Shown: positions 1 through 8,880, numbered from the stretch's first letter. The stretch: 64,000 nucleotides of DNA from Nodosilinea sp. PGN35 (GCF_029109325.1 NZ_JAQKQJ010000005.1:186001-250000), one strand, 5' to 3'. Numbers and translations are program-made. The notes: a model not told the origin generated them from the letters alone.

Positions 1-697
1 GGTAGCCGCCGTCCATCAGCACCACGCGATCGGCGACCTCGCGGGCAAAGCCCACCTCGTGGGTGACGCACACCATGGTCATGCCCGACTTGGCCAAACC
101 GCGCATTACATCGAGCACCTCGCGCACCATCTCGGGGTCGAGGGCCGAGGTGGGTTCGTCAAACAGCATGACCTTGGGCTGCATGGCCAGGGAGCGGGCG
201 ATCGCCACCCGCTGCTGCTGCCCCCCCGACAGCTGGCCCGGAAACTTGTGGGCCTGCTCTAAAATGCCCACCCGCTCCAGCAGCTGCATCGCGACTTCCT
301 GGGCTTTGGCTTTAGGCCAGCGGCGCACCCAGATGGGGGCCAAAGTCACATTTTGCAGCACCGTCAGGTGGGGAAACAGGTTGAACTGCTGAAACACCAT
401 GCCCACCTCGCGGCGGATGGCCTCAATATTTTTCAGGTCGTGGGAGATGGTGATGCCATCGACCTCAATGGTGCCCTTCTGGTAGGGTTCCAGGGCGTTG
501 AAGGTGCGAATAAAGGTGGATTTACCCGACCCAGACGGCCCCATGACCACCAGCACCTCGCCCTTGTAAACCGTCATATTGACGCCCTTGAGCACGTGGA
601 AACCGTTGTCGTACCACTTCTCAACGTCGCGGGCCACAATCACCGGCTCAGTGCTCATGTGGTGGGCAGAGGGTTGCTCCGTCTGAAACTGTGTCAT
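1..697 (-). CDS. aapP: Polar amino acid ABC transporter ATP-binding protein (partial, C-terminus beyond the left edge)
   Basis: This is the cytoplasmic ATPase that powers import of amino acids together with the permeases and binding protein encoded to its right. The ATG at 697 opens a frame that stays open to base 1. The nucleotide-binding domain shows Walker [10 protein letters not shown], the Q-loop region [10 protein letters not shown], the ABC signature LSGGQQQR, Walker [15 protein letters not shown] and the switch histidine in CVTHE. About 232 codons are visible; family members run to roughly 245-260, so only a short C-terminal piece is missing. It lies downstream of aapM on the same strand, separated by about 210 bases. 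The order J-Q-M-P matches the AapJQMP type, known in Anabaena as NatFGH with BgtA. The family is certain; the exact substrates are not. Confidence 0.93.
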   Translation of the reverse strand, partial: MTQFQTEQPSAHHMSTEPVIVARDVEKWYDNGFHVLKGVNMTVYKGEVLVVMGPSGSGKSTFIRTFNALEPYQKGTIEVDGITISHDLKNIEAIRREVGMVFQQFNLFPHLTVLQNVTLAPIWVRRWPKAKAQEVAMQLLERVGILEQAHKFPGQLSGGQQQRVAIARSLAMQPKVMLFDEPTSALDPEMVREVLDVMRGLAKSGMTMVCVTHEVGFAREVADRVVLMDGGY

Positions 698-748
698 GAA
701 AGGTTTCCTCTTAAACGCGCCTTCAGGGCTGCTAACAACTCATTAAGT

Positions 749-776
749 GAACGAAAACGGAATGAACGAAAACGGA
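749..776. repeat. Two-copy tandem repeat in the aapM-aapP gap
   Basis: The 13-mer GAACGAAAACGGA occurs at 749-761 and again at 764-776, a period of 15 bases. It lies just upstream of the aapP start (minus strand), within the expected 5' leader or promoter region. A paired activator site or simple slippage are both possible. Confidence 0.5.
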
Positions 777-907
777 CGACTTCACCATAGCTAAACCCGA
801 GGGAGCGGGGCCGCTAGCGCAAGATATTGCTATTTTGCCTTAACCCTAGGGGGTTTCGAGATTTCAGACTGTTAACTGTTACACGTAGAGACACACAGCG
901 GGCATCC

Positions 908-2125
908 CTAGTGGTCGGTATTGAGCTTTTCCTCGATTTTGCGGCTGCCCAAGGACATGGCGTAGCAAAACAGCCAGTAGATCACCGCTAGAAAGAGGTA
1001 GACCTCGGCGTAGCGGCCCAGGTAGGCGGGGTTGGCCAGGATCGATTTACCAATGCCCAACAGCTCGGCCAGCCCCACGATCGACAGCAGCGTGGTGTCT
1101 TGAAACAGGCTGATAAACTGCCCTACGATCGCCGGAATGGCGATCTTGAGCGCTTGGGGCAGCACGATAAAGCCCAGGGTCATGGGGGTGTTTAGTCCCA
1201 GGGAGGCGGCGGCCTCGTTCTGGCCTCGGGGCACCGCCTGGAGACCAGCGCGCACGTTTTCGGCCAGGTAGGCGGCGCTAAACAGCGCCAGGGCAATGAT
1301 GGCCCGCAAAATGCGATCGGGCCGCGACCCCAGAGGCAAAAACAGCGGAATCATCACCTGGCCCATGAACAGCAGCGCCACCAGGGGCACCCCCCGCACC
1401 AGCTCAATGTAGGCCGTAGACAGCCAGCGCACCACCGGCAGGGCACTGCGCCGCCCCAGAGCCAGCAGCAGCCCCAGTGGAAAGCACAGAACAATGCCGC
1501 TGACCGCCGTAAACAGAGTCAACAGCAGACCGCCCCAGTCGTTGGTGGACACCCGAGTCAGCCCCAGACCGCCGCCAATCAGCCACAGGGCGACAAAGTA
1601 CGACAAAAACCAGGCCAGCGAGAGCAACTTACCCACCGCCGGAAACTTGCGGCCCACCTGCCGCCCCGCCGCTGCCGCCCCGGCCACCAGCGCGACCATG
1701 GGCAGCAGCTTGAGGGCGCTGGGCCGCGTCGGCGGAAACAGCACAATAAACGCGCACACCGCCGCCAGCCCAATCAGCACGTTGCGGCTAAACAACCGGG
1801 AGACATTGCGCCCCAGCACGCCCCAGGACACCCCCGCCAGGCCGCAGATTACGGCCAGCAGCGCCCAGATGCGCGGGTACAGCCGGGCGGGAAAGGTGCC
1901 GGTCATAAACAGGCCGAAGTTGTTGGGAATCACCTGCCACTGGGCGGTGGTAAACGCCCAGGTCACCAGGCGCAACAGCCCCCAGCCGAAGACGGCCACA
2001 ATCACCACGGTGAGCAGACTGTTGAACCAGTCGCTGAACAGGTTCTTCTTGGCCCAGGCCACTGGCCCCAGGGCCACGACGTCAGGGGGTGCAGAGGAGA
2101 ACGAATCGGGGGTTACAGAGGTCAT
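908..2125 (-). CDS. aapM: Polar amino acid ABC transporter permease, second subunit
   Basis: Integral membrane subunit of the amino acid importer, 405 aa. Several hydrophobic segments are visible. The C-terminal half carries the permease domain with its cytoplasmic coupling helix, in the form ENVRAGLQAVPRGQNEAA followed by a conserved SLGL and VLPQAL, which docks on the ATPase. The N-terminal half holds extra membrane segments, and the total length of about 400 aa is typical of AapM/NatH rather than the short 220-aa HisM type. The ATG at 2125 lies three bases after the aapQ stop, so the two are surely cotranscribed and probably translationally coupled. It should form a heterodimer with AapQ. 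Confidence 0.92.
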   Translation of the reverse strand: MTSVTPDSFSSAPPDVVALGPVAWAKKNLFSDWFNSLLTVVIVAVFGWGLLRLVTWAFTTAQWQVIPNNFGLFMTGTFPARLYPRIWALLAVICGLAGVSWGVLGRNVSRLFSRNVLIGLAAVCAFIVLFPPTRPSALKLLPMVALVAGAAAAGRQVGRKFPAVGKLLSLAWFLSYFVALWLIGGGLGLTRVSTNDWGGLLLTLFTAVSGIVLCFPLGLLLALGRRSALPVVRWLSTAYIELVRGVPLVALLFMGQVMIPLFLPLGSRPDRILRAIIALALFSAAYLAENVRAGLQAVPRGQNEAAASLGLNTPMTLGFIVLPQALKIAIPAIVGQFISLFQDTTLLSIVGLAELLGIGKSILANPAYLGRYAEVYLFLAVIYWLFCYAMSLGSRKIEEKLNTDH

Positions 2126-2128
2126 GGC

Positions 2129-3307
2129 TTAGCGCTCTTTAAACTGCACAGTCCGGTTGAGCTGGTTCATCACCAGGGTGATGAGCAGACAGAGAATCAG
2201 ATAGGTGGCCATCAGTACCACAAACACCTCCACCGGGCGACCGGTCTGGTTGTAGGTGGTGGTGGCGACGGAGTACATTTCGGGAAAGGCGATCGCAAAG
2301 GCCAGACTGGTGTTCTTCGTCAGGTTCATGTACTCGCTGTTCATGGGCGGAATAATCACCCGCATGGCCTGGGGAAACACCACCAGCCGCATCACCATGC
2401 CCGCATTGAGCCCCAGGGTGCGGGCCGCTTCCCACTGCCCCTTAGACACCGACTGAATGCCCGCCCGCACGATCTCAGCCACAAAGGCTGAGGTGTAAAA
2501 CACTAGCGCCGTCAGGGCCGCCACATACTCCCGCGACAGGCGCAGCCCCCCCGCGACACCACCGCCCTCAATCCCCTCCGGAATTGTCCAGTTCATGCCG
2601 ACGGTGACAATCGCCAGCCACGCCAGCCCCAGCACCGCCAGCGCAATGGTCTGGGCCTGGCCGCCGACGCCGGTTTCGATGCGAATTTTGGTGCGCCACT
2701 GCCACAGCCAGAGGGCGGCAATCACCGCCCCTACCGTCGCCCCAATGCCCAGCATGGCCAGCACCGCACTGCCCGCCCAGGGAATGTAAACCCCTCGATT
2801 ATTCAAAAAGGCCAGCCCCAGCACGCTAATTTGATCCGCCGGTCGGGGCAGCGTACCGTAGATCGCGAAATACCAGAAAAACAGCTGAAGCAGCAGGGGA
2901 ATGTTGCGCACCAGCCCCACGTAGAGCCGACTGAGCTTGTGCACCAGCCAATTTTTGGAGAAGCTGGCCACCCCGGCCACCACCCCCAGCACGGTGGTCA
3001 GGGCAATGCCGCCAGCCACCAGGGTGAGGGTATTGCCCAGCCCCACCATCAGCGCCCGCCAGTAGGGATCGTTGGGGCGGTAGCGAATCAGGCTCTCGCC
3101 AATGCTAAAGCCCGCCTGGTTGCGTAAAAAACTGAAGCTAAAAGCTCGCCCCTGCTGGAGCAAGTTGCGGTTTAGGTTGCCGAGAAAAAAGCTCAGCAGC
3201 ACCAGAACGACGATTAGCGTAATCACCTGAAAAGCAATCTTCCAGAAGCGTTCGTCCCGCAGCACTGCCTTTAGCTCAAAGGACTTGCCGCCGCTGTCGT
3301 GGGCCAT
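2129..3307 (-). CDS. aapQ: Polar amino acid ABC transporter permease, first subunit
   Basis: Integral membrane subunit, 392 aa, partner of AapM in the inner membrane channel. The coupling-helix motif is visible near the C-terminus as EIVRAGIQSVSKGQWEAA followed by RTLGLNAGMVMR and a VFPQAM segment. The N-terminus has one membrane segment (VLVLLSFFLGNL) before the conserved RYRPNDPYWRALMVGLGNTL region. An insertion of about 100 residues between membrane segments is normal for AapQ/NatG. It lies downstream of aapJ after a 188-base gap holding a terminator-like hairpin, so it may be expressed less strongly than the binding protein. Confidence 0.92.
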   Translation of the reverse strand: MAHDSGGKSFELKAVLRDERFWKIAFQVITLIVVLVLLSFFLGNLNRNLLQQGRAFSFSFLRNQAGFSIGESLIRYRPNDPYWRALMVGLGNTLTLVAGGIALTTVLGVVAGVASFSKNWLVHKLSRLYVGLVRNIPLLLQLFFWYFAIYGTLPRPADQISVLGLAFLNNRGVYIPWAGSAVLAMLGIGATVGAVIAALWLWQWRTKIRIETGVGGQAQTIALAVLGLAWLAIVTVGMNWTIPEGIEGGGVAGGLRLSREYVAALTALVFYTSAFVAEIVRAGIQSVSKGQWEAARTLGLNAGMVMRLVVFPQAMRVIIPPMNSEYMNLTKNTSLAFAIAFPEMYSVATTTYNQTGRPVEVFVVLMATYLILCLLITLVMNQLNRTVQFKER

Positions 3308-3401
3308 CTGTAGATACCTGCATTAGGTCAGTGCAAAAGCTGTAAGCAAAATAATCTAAGAGGGATGTCGAGAAGAGTTCAATTTGTTACAAGGATTTAT
3401 G

Positions 3402-3426
3402 AAAAAGGCGCAGCTGGGCTGCGCCT
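3402..3426 (-). terminator. Intrinsic terminator-like hairpin between aapJ and aapQ
   Basis: On the plus strand five A residues (3402-3406) precede a 9-bp perfect stem AGGCGCAGC (3406-3414) and GCTGCGCCT (3418-3426) with a 3-base loop. Read on the minus strand this is a GC-rich hairpin followed by a run of T, the usual form of an intrinsic terminator. It sits 70 bases after the aapJ stop and about 95 bases before aapQ on the same strand. A partial terminator here would keep the binding protein in excess over the permeases. Confidence 0.75.
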
Positions 3427-3495
3427 GTCGCCGAGATAGTTGGAAGCAAAACACCGGGATGCCGGGTCTAAGCCCCCTCCCCGCCGATCCTGATC

Positions 3496-4560
3496 CTAGC
3501 GGAAGGGGGGAGAATACATCAGGCCACCCTCGCTCCACAGCGCGTTTTGGCCGCGCTCGAGGGCAAACTCAGAGTCGGCTCCCACGTTGCGCTCGTAGAT
3601 TTCGCCGTAGTTGCCCACCTGGGTAATCACCTGCACCATAAAGTCGTTGGGCAGACCCATGTCAGAGCCCAAAGTGCCCTCTTGGCCCAAGAAGCGGGCG
3701 ATATCAGGGTTCTCGGTGCCCTCAAAGGTGGCAATATTTTCAGAGGTAATGCCAAACTCTTCGGCCTGAATTAGACCGTAGGTGACCCACTTGACCACGT
3801 CAAACCAGGCGGAGTCGTTGTTGGTGGTCACCGGCCCCAGGGGCTCCTTGGACATGGTGACTTCAAGCAGGACGTGCTCGTCGGGGTTGGGCAGGGTGCT
3901 GCGGCGGGCCACCAGTTGCGACTTGTCGGAGGTCATGCCTTCGCAGCGGCCTTCGTCGTAGGCGGCGTAGGCGGCATCGGCATCCTGAAACACCACGGGC
4001 TCAAAATCGACGTTGAGCTGGCGCATTTGGTCGGTCAGGTTGAGCTCGGTGGTGGTGCCGGTCTCTACACATACCGCCTGACCAGCAAAGTCTTCAAGGG
4101 TTTCAATACCGCTGTCGGCGCGCACCAGCATCCCCTGACCATCGAAGAATGTGGTGGGTGCAAACTCAAGCCCCACGCTGGTATCGCGGCTAATCGTCCA
4201 GGTGGTGTTGCGAGAGAGCATGTCTACCTCACCGCCAGATAGGGCAGTAAAGCGCTCGGTAGAGTCGAGGCGACGGTACTCAACCGCTTCGGCATCGCCC
4301 AGCACAGCAGCGGCGACGGCCCTACAGACATCGACATCAAGCCCCGAATAGGTACCGCTCTCATCGACAAAGCTAAAGCCAGGAATGCCGCCATCGACGC
4401 CGCAAATTAGCTGGCCACGGCCGGTGACTACACCCAGGCGACTGCCGCCCCCACCGCCAGTGGTCGTACCGCCGCCGTCGGCAGTCGTTGTTGTAGTTTC
4501 GCCACCGCAGGCCGCCACAGTCAGCCCCAGGGCAACTGCGAGTAAACCCCACTTACGCAT
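3496..4560 (-). CDS. aapJ: Polar amino acid ABC transporter substrate-binding lipoprotein
   Basis: Extracytoplasmic binding protein that captures amino acids for the AapQMP complex. I chose the ATG at 4560 because it gives a lipoprotein signal peptide MRKWGLLAVALGLTVAAC with the acylated cysteine at residue 18, and a GAGG ribosome-binding site lies ahead of it; the frame stays open further upstream to 4734 but that extension is hydrophilic and unlike the family. A Thr/Gly-rich linker (about residues 20-45) joins the anchor to the fold. Family patterns are clear: VVTGRGQLICGV, PGFSFVDESG and LDVDVCRAVAAAV, then the second lobe with ETGTTTEL. At 354 aa the length fits AapJ. It is the first gene of the minus-strand operon. 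Confidence 0.92.
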   Translation of the reverse strand: MRKWGLLAVALGLTVAACGGETTTTTADGGGTTTGGGGGSRLGVVTGRGQLICGVDGGIPGFSFVDESGTYSGLDVDVCRAVAAAVLGDAEAVEYRRLDSTERFTALSGGEVDMLSRNTTWTISRDTSVGLEFAPTTFFDGQGMLVRADSGIETLEDFAGQAVCVETGTTTELNLTDQMRQLNVDFEPVVFQDADAAYAAYDEGRCEGMTSDKSQLVARRSTLPNPDEHVLLEVTMSKEPLGPVTTNNDSAWFDVVKWVTYGLIQAEEFGITSENIATFEGTENPDIARFLGQEGTLGSDMGLPNDFMVQVITQVGNYGEIYERNVGADSEFALERGQNALWSEGGLMYSPPFR

Positions 4561-4618
4561 GAATAAATCCTCACTCACAAAAAACACTGCAAAACTCTGA
4601 CACCCTAAAACCAACTTA

Positions 4619-4642
4619 GAGTGTTGCACTTGCTTAACACTC
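4619..4642 (-). promoter_or_regulatory. Inverted repeat in the aapJ upstream region
   Basis: GAGTGTT (4619-4625) and AACACTC (4636-4642) form a perfect 7-bp inverted repeat with a 10-base spacer, 60-80 bases upstream of the aapJ start. It could be an operator or a leader hairpin of the transporter operon. I see no clear NtcA site (GTA-N8-TAC) in this gap. Confidence 0.3.
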
Positions 4643-4768
4643 CAATGGTTTGAGTTTTCATTTTGCATCAGAGATAACAATATACCGGAGGGAACTCCAT
4701 TCCCAACCGGATCCATGCGTCCTTGTTTATCCACAGAACGCGGCTATTGCTGGTGCTGGGAGGTGGCT

Positions 4769-4978
4769 CTAGTGCTCCTGGGTCAGATCTCGAATGAGGG
4801 GCAGTTTGGCGCGAATGTATCGATGAAGCTGGTCGGTTTCGGCCTGGTCTATAGGCTGCTGCCCAACAAATTGCTCCAAAAGCCAGCAAACCAAGCCGTT
4901 GTCATCTAGGGCCAGGAGATGACTGCTCTGCGACCGGTCTATCAGAGACCACAGATGCCTGAGGAGCTGAGGGTTCAT
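4769..4978 (-). CDS. Small conserved cyanobacterial protein, function unknown
   Basis: A 69-aa soluble protein with the look of a short helical protein conserved among cyanobacteria: MNPQLLRHLWSLIDRSQ, then LLALDDNGLVCWLLEQF and a C-terminal IRAKLPLIRDL. I took the ATG at 4978; the frame is open upstream to 5047, but that part is encoded by A/T-rich DNA and does not resemble the family pattern I recall. No catalytic motif or membrane segment is visible. It lies between comF and aapJ on the same strand with gaps of about 90 and 210 bases, so cotranscription with comF is possible. No function can be assigned. Confidence 0.65.
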   Translation of the reverse strand: MNPQLLRHLWSLIDRSQSSHLLALDDNGLVCWLLEQFVGQQPIDQAETDQLHRYIRAKLPLIRDLTQEH

Positions 4979-5071
4979 AGCAGCCGTTAATAATTTCTTT
5001 AGATTTAATAGTAGTGCACTCACCCTTCGATACAGCAGAGCAAGCAATTATTAACATCGCTCAGCCATGGG

Positions 5072-5836
5072 TCAGCGGCAATCTACCCTGGGGTCGAGAT
5101 GTCGCCGAGTTGCCGAGGCCGATGCCTGGGCTGACCAAGCCACGGCGCGGGCTACGGTGCAGATACCGGCTACGGTAATTCCTCGGTGCCGGAGGGTTTG
5201 GGCCGCCGACTGAGCCGTGGCCCCGGTGGTAAAAATATCGTCGAGTAACCACACGGTAGACTGTCCCAGGACGCTGGCGTGGGCCGGGTTGACGGCAAAG
5301 GCGTGGGCCAGGTTTTGCTGGCGCTGCTGGCGACTGAGGCTGTGCTGGGCCTGGGTGGCTTGCACCCGCACCAGGCCGTGGCTGTACAGGGGCAGGCGGG
5401 TGAGCCGACAAAATTCTTGGGCCAGCAGGTCGGCCTGGTTAAACCCCCGCTGCTGCAACCGGGTCGGGTGTAGGGGAATGGGCACGATCGCCACCGCAGA
5501 CGCAGACGCCGGGGGTCGGGGGCTATGCTCAAGCCAGGTCTGCCCCAGCTCGGCACCTAAAAACCGGGCGGTACCGGTGTGGCCGCTGTATTTGAGACCG
5601 CCAATTGCCTGGCGCAGGCTGCCTTCGTAACGGCCCCAGCTCAGCACCGTCAGACTGGGCAGGCTGCGATCGCACGGGGTCTGGGCCTGGCACTGGCGCA
5701 CCTGGCGACGGCAGCTGGGGCAGAGACCAGCGGGGGTTGAGCGCTGGCACAGGGGGCACGGCTCAGCCAAAAAGAGGCTGAGCAGCTGGCGTGTTCCCTG
5801 AGTGAGCCAGGTCTGGAGAGCAGCACGGGCGACCAT
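5072..5836 (-). CDS. comF: ComF family phosphoribosyltransferase-like protein
   Basis: ComF-type protein of 254 aa. Near the N-terminus are two zinc-ribbon cysteine pairs (CPLC and CPSC); then comes a type I phosphoribosyltransferase fold with the short motif LKYSGHTGTAR, the IVPIPLHPTR-LQQRGFNQ block and the PRPP-binding loop VWLLDDIFTTGATAQSA. ComF proteins act in DNA uptake in naturally competent bacteria; this genome also has type IV pili (pilMNOQ below), which are needed for the same process in cyanobacteria, but a role in uptake here is inference. The ATG at 5836 has an AGGA ribosome-binding site; the open frame to 5962 lacks family resemblance. Confidence 0.9.
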   Translation of the reverse strand: MVARAALQTWLTQGTRQLLSLFLAEPCPLCQRSTPAGLCPSCRRQVRQCQAQTPCDRSLPSLTVLSWGRYEGSLRQAIGGLKYSGHTGTARFLGAELGQTWLEHSPRPPASASAVAIVPIPLHPTRLQQRGFNQADLLAQEFCRLTRLPLYSHGLVRVQATQAQHSLSRQQRQQNLAHAFAVNPAHASVLGQSTVWLLDDIFTTGATAQSAAQTLRHRGITVAGICTVARAVAWSAQASASATRRHLDPRVDCR

Positions 5837-6366
5837 AGAATTTTTCCTGGAGGGCTGAGATGACCTGAGTTCATTGTCCGGGCGATCGCCAGCGGGGGGC
5901 GAGGGTAAAAATAGGGAATCGATAGCAAATGGCTGTAGCGGCGGCGATCGCAATTCCCCCAAGGCGATAGAGGGCGAAGAGGGTAGCCGTCGCGTAAAAT
6001 TGTTAGATATAAGATATTGACTTCAAATACAGCATCCCGCGATCGCCACATCCCAGGACTCGCTCCCTGGTATTGCTGCCCCAGGCGTCAGGATGACATC
6101 AGCTCATCCATCTAGATCAGTTCAGCCACAGTTTGCCTGAGGTGAGTAGGGGCAAGGGAGCGGCGAGGGAGGGGCAATCGATGGCTACCAAGCTTTTCGG
6201 CCAGGTTCCACTCGTCACCCCCTGGTCAACGGGCCTGCCTTGCTCACTACTCACCCATGGGGGGAGGCTGGGCACTTAATAAAAGGTTAGGTATTTAAGA
6301 CTCAGCAATTTAGCCCCCTCCCTCAAGCGCAAGCAATGTTTGAGGGTTAGCCCTTGTATTCTCGGC
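5837..6366. other. 530-base intergenic region
   Basis: Divergent region between comF (minus) and the PEP-utilising gene (plus), so it should hold promoters for both. Isolated GCGATCGC sites are present. An imperfect inverted repeat pairs GGTGAGTAGGGGCAAGG (6141-6157) with CCTTGCTCACTACTCACC (6238-6255), spaced by about 80 bases. I see no credible gene on either strand and no tRNA. Confidence 0.5.
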
Positions 6367-8724
6367 ATGACCTGGCTTCGGCAACTGAATGACCTGGACA
6401 TAGCGGATTTACAAACCGTTGGCCACAAGGCCTACTATCTGGGCTTGCTCAAGCAGCAGGGGCTGCCCGTGGCCCAGGGTTGTGTGCTGAGTGCGGCAGC
6501 CTGGCACCACAGCCTGGAGCAGATGAGCTGGCCCAATGACGACGGCGATTGCCTGAAACCCCTGGGTCAAGATGAATTCCAAACCCTACAGCAGACGAGT
6601 CAGCGGTGGCAGCGGGCGCTGCAAGCCAAACCGGCGATCGCCCCGGTCTGGGACAATGGAGCCGAGTATCCTGACCCCGAAGATCTAATTCCCGCCGCCT
6701 GGATGCTGCGGGCCTCGCTCTGGGTAGAGGGGCTGGCGGGGACGGCCCCTGGCGACCTGGGTATGGGGCTTCTGCCAGGCCAGATCGAACCCGATTTGGC
6801 GGCACTGGCCCAGGTGCTGCCGCAGTTTTGGAGCCAGGCCATGACGGCCCGCTGTCTGAGGGTCTGGCAAATCCACTGTCAGCGGCTGCGCGATCTCAGC
6901 CTGGCCACGTTAATTATGCCGGTGTACCCGGCCCTGGTAGCGGGTACACTGACCCTCGCACCGGGACAAACCACCGTGGCGGCGGTGGCGGGGCTGGGGC
7001 TGGCCCTCACTCGGGGAGAAGCGATTCCGGCCCGCTGTTCGGTGAGCCCCAGACGCGTTGCCTCAGCCCCGTGGCAGCCTGGGTTTCAGGAGCGCCTCTA
7101 CCACCTGCGGCCGGCCTCTAAGTATCGGCTACCGGCTGCCGCCATCGCCCAACCCGTTCAGGTGCTCGAGCGCGATCGCCCAGAGCTAACGGCTCCCCTG
7201 AGCGAGTCTCAGCTCGACAATCTGCTACAGGTGGCCGAGCAGGCCCGAACTCTGCTGGGCCAGACTGGCGTGCGCTTGGAATGGCTGCTGCATCCCAGCG
7301 CCAACCCCGAGCAGCCCACGCTAGTGATTACCGAGGCCTCCCCCTGGGGCGAGCCGGCGGCGGTTTCTACTCCAATTCAGGTATCCCCGCCCCGCCCCAG
7401 GGCACAGCCGCCGCTACTGCCCCTGGCCAGCACAGTGGTGCGCGGTATTGGAGCGGCGGCAGGGCGAATTCAGGGCCCGGCGGTGGTGGCCCGTCAGTCT
7501 CAGGATCTGCCGCAGTCCCTACCGCCGGGCTGTATTGTGGTGCTGCCCGATCTCCAGCCCGATGTGTTTTTGCAGCTCCAGGCCGTGGCGGGTATTGTCA
7601 CTGAGCGGGGTGGGGCCACCTGCCACGCCGCTATTTTGGCGCGGGAGGTGGGCATTCCGGCCGTAGTCGGTGCCCCCCAGGCCACCCAGCTGCTCGACAG
7701 CGGCATGGTGCTCTGGCTGGATGGCGATCGCGGCGTGGTCTACGGTCTCACCGAAGAGGCCGCTGCTCAGTTTCGCCCCCCCGCCCCGGCGGTGCCGGAC
7801 ACGCTGCCCACCCAACCCAGGGAGCAGTACCAGCGGCTGCACACCCAGGTGATGGTCAACCTGAGCCAGCCCCGGGGCCTGGCCAACCTCTCCCTTGAGT
7901 GTGTGGCGGGCATTGGCCTGCTGCGATCGGAATGGCTGCTGCTGGAGGCCCTCGAGGGCCGCCACCCGTGGGACTGGGTCAACCGGGGCCAGGAGGCGGA
8001 GTTGCAGAGCCGTCTGGTACAGCAGCTAGAGCCCATTTTGCAGACCCTAGGGCCCAGACCCCTGCGCTACCGCAGCCTCGATCTGCGATCGCACGAATGG
8101 CAGGCCCTGGTGGGCAGCCCCCCGGTGGAACCCAACCCGATGCTGGGGCTGCGGGGCACCCTCAGCTACGACATTGACGATCGGCTGTTTCAAGTCGAAC
8201 TGGGAGCCCTGGCTACCCTGCAACGCGCTGGCTACAGCAACCTCCAGCTAATTTTGCCCTTTGTGCGCAGCGTCGAAGAAGCCATTGCCTGCCGTCAGCG
8301 GGTCGAGCGGGCTGGCCTCACCGATACCCCCGGCTTTGCCCTGTGGATTATGGCGGAGGTGCCCTCGGTACTGTTTTTGCTGCCCGCCTACGCCCAGGTC
8401 GGCATCCAGGGGATTGCCATTGGCTCTAACGACCTCACCCAGCTACTGCTGGCCATCGATCGGGATCAGCCCACCATGGCCTCCGCCTACGACGAACGCC
8501 ATCCAGTAGTGCGCCTGGCCATCGCCCACCTGGTGCAGGAGGCCCGCCGCTGCGGTCTGCTGTGTTCGATCTGCGGCCAGGCTCCGGTGCGCCACCCCGA
8601 GCTGATTGCCGATCTGGTGGCCTGGGGTATTAGCTCAATTTCGGTCGAAGCCGCCGCCCTACCGTTTACGCTGGAGGCGGTTTGGCAGGCGGAGCATAGG
8701 GAGGGGTGGGGAGTGAGGGGGTGA
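6367..8724 (+). CDS. PEP synthase/PPDK-like protein with a degenerate nucleotide-binding half
   Basis: A 785-aa protein related to phosphoenolpyruvate synthase and pyruvate phosphate dikinase. The N-terminus resembles the ATP-binding domain (GHKAYYLGLLKQQGLPVAQG) but the expected phosphate-binding patterns are poorly kept (RAS where RSS is usual, no clear SFAGQ). The swivelling phosphohistidine domain is intact: TERGGATCHAAILAREVG, with the phosphorylatable His. The C-terminal PEP/pyruvate barrel is intact: GIGLLRSEWLLLE, NPMLGLRG, IMAEVPSVLFL, IAIGSNDLTQLLLA and the catalytic cysteine in CSICGQAP. It may bind PEP and transfer phosphate with altered nucleotide use, or be regulatory. I chose ATG 6367; an in-frame TTG at 6340 is also possible. 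The last codons lie in a purine-rich repeat. Confidence 0.8.
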   Translation: MTWLRQLNDLDIADLQTVGHKAYYLGLLKQQGLPVAQGCVLSAAAWHHSLEQMSWPNDDGDCLKPLGQDEFQTLQQTSQRWQRALQAKPAIAPVWDNGAEYPDPEDLIPAAWMLRASLWVEGLAGTAPGDLGMGLLPGQIEPDLAALAQVLPQFWSQAMTARCLRVWQIHCQRLRDLSLATLIMPVYPALVAGTLTLAPGQTTVAAVAGLGLALTRGEAIPARCSVSPRRVASAPWQPGFQERLYHLRPASKYRLPAAAIAQPVQVLERDRPELTAPLSESQLDNLLQVAEQARTLLGQTGVRLEWLLHPSANPEQPTLVITEASPWGEPAAVSTPIQVSPPRPRAQPPLLPLASTVVRGIGAAAGRIQGPAVVARQSQDLPQSLPPGCIVVLPDLQPDVFLQLQAVAGIVTERGGATCHAAILAREVGIPAVVGAPQATQLLDSGMVLWLDGDRGVVYGLTEEAAAQFRPPAPAVPDTLPTQPREQYQRLHTQVMVNLSQPRGLANLSLECVAGIGLLRSEWLLLEALEGRHPWDWVNRGQEAELQSRLVQQLEPILQTLGPRPLRYRSLDLRSHEWQALVGSPPVEPNPMLGLRGTLSYDIDDRLFQVELGALATLQRAGYSNLQLILPFVRSVEEAIACRQRVERAGLTDTPGFALWIMAEVPSVLFLLPAYAQVGIQGIAIGSNDLTQLLLAIDRDQPTMASAYDERHPVVRLAIAHLVQEARRCGLLCSICGQAPVRHPELIADLVAWGISSISVEAAALPFTLEAVWQAEHREGWGVRG

Positions 8725-8745
8725 GGGGGTGAGAGGGTGAGGCAT
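8697..8745. repeat. Purine-rich GTGAGGGGG-type tandem repeat overlapping a stop codon
   Basis: Successive copies of GTGAGGGGG-like units run from the last codons of the PEP-utilising gene into the spacer. The final residues GWGVRG and the TGA stop are encoded inside this array, so slippage could change the protein's C-terminus. The same G-rich flavour flanks the A/T-rich repeats at 11 kb, 25.6 kb and 39.9 kb. Confidence 0.6.
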
Positions 8746-8789
8746 TGGGGCCAATTGACTGGCGATATAGCTACAGCTATCGAGGTTAA

Positions 8790-8880
8790 ACCCTTCAGAC
8801 ACCGTGCCAACGTTCAAACGGTTTAACCTTCAGCGTTTAGAGAGGAAATGTCTTAACCAGACTGGCCACGGATATAGATT
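8790..8880. repeat. Imperfect copy of a GTTCAAAC-centred palindromic element
   Basis: The spacer ahead of the glutathione peroxidase gene contains CCAACGTTCAAACGGTTTAA (8807-8826), then GAAATGTCTTAACCAGACTGG (beginning 8843) and GGATATAG. The same order of parts follows the perfect palindrome at 12997-13030, where the matching pieces read GAAATTGTCCCAACCAAACT and GGCTACAGCTATA. I read it as a decayed copy of that element. Confidence 0.4.
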
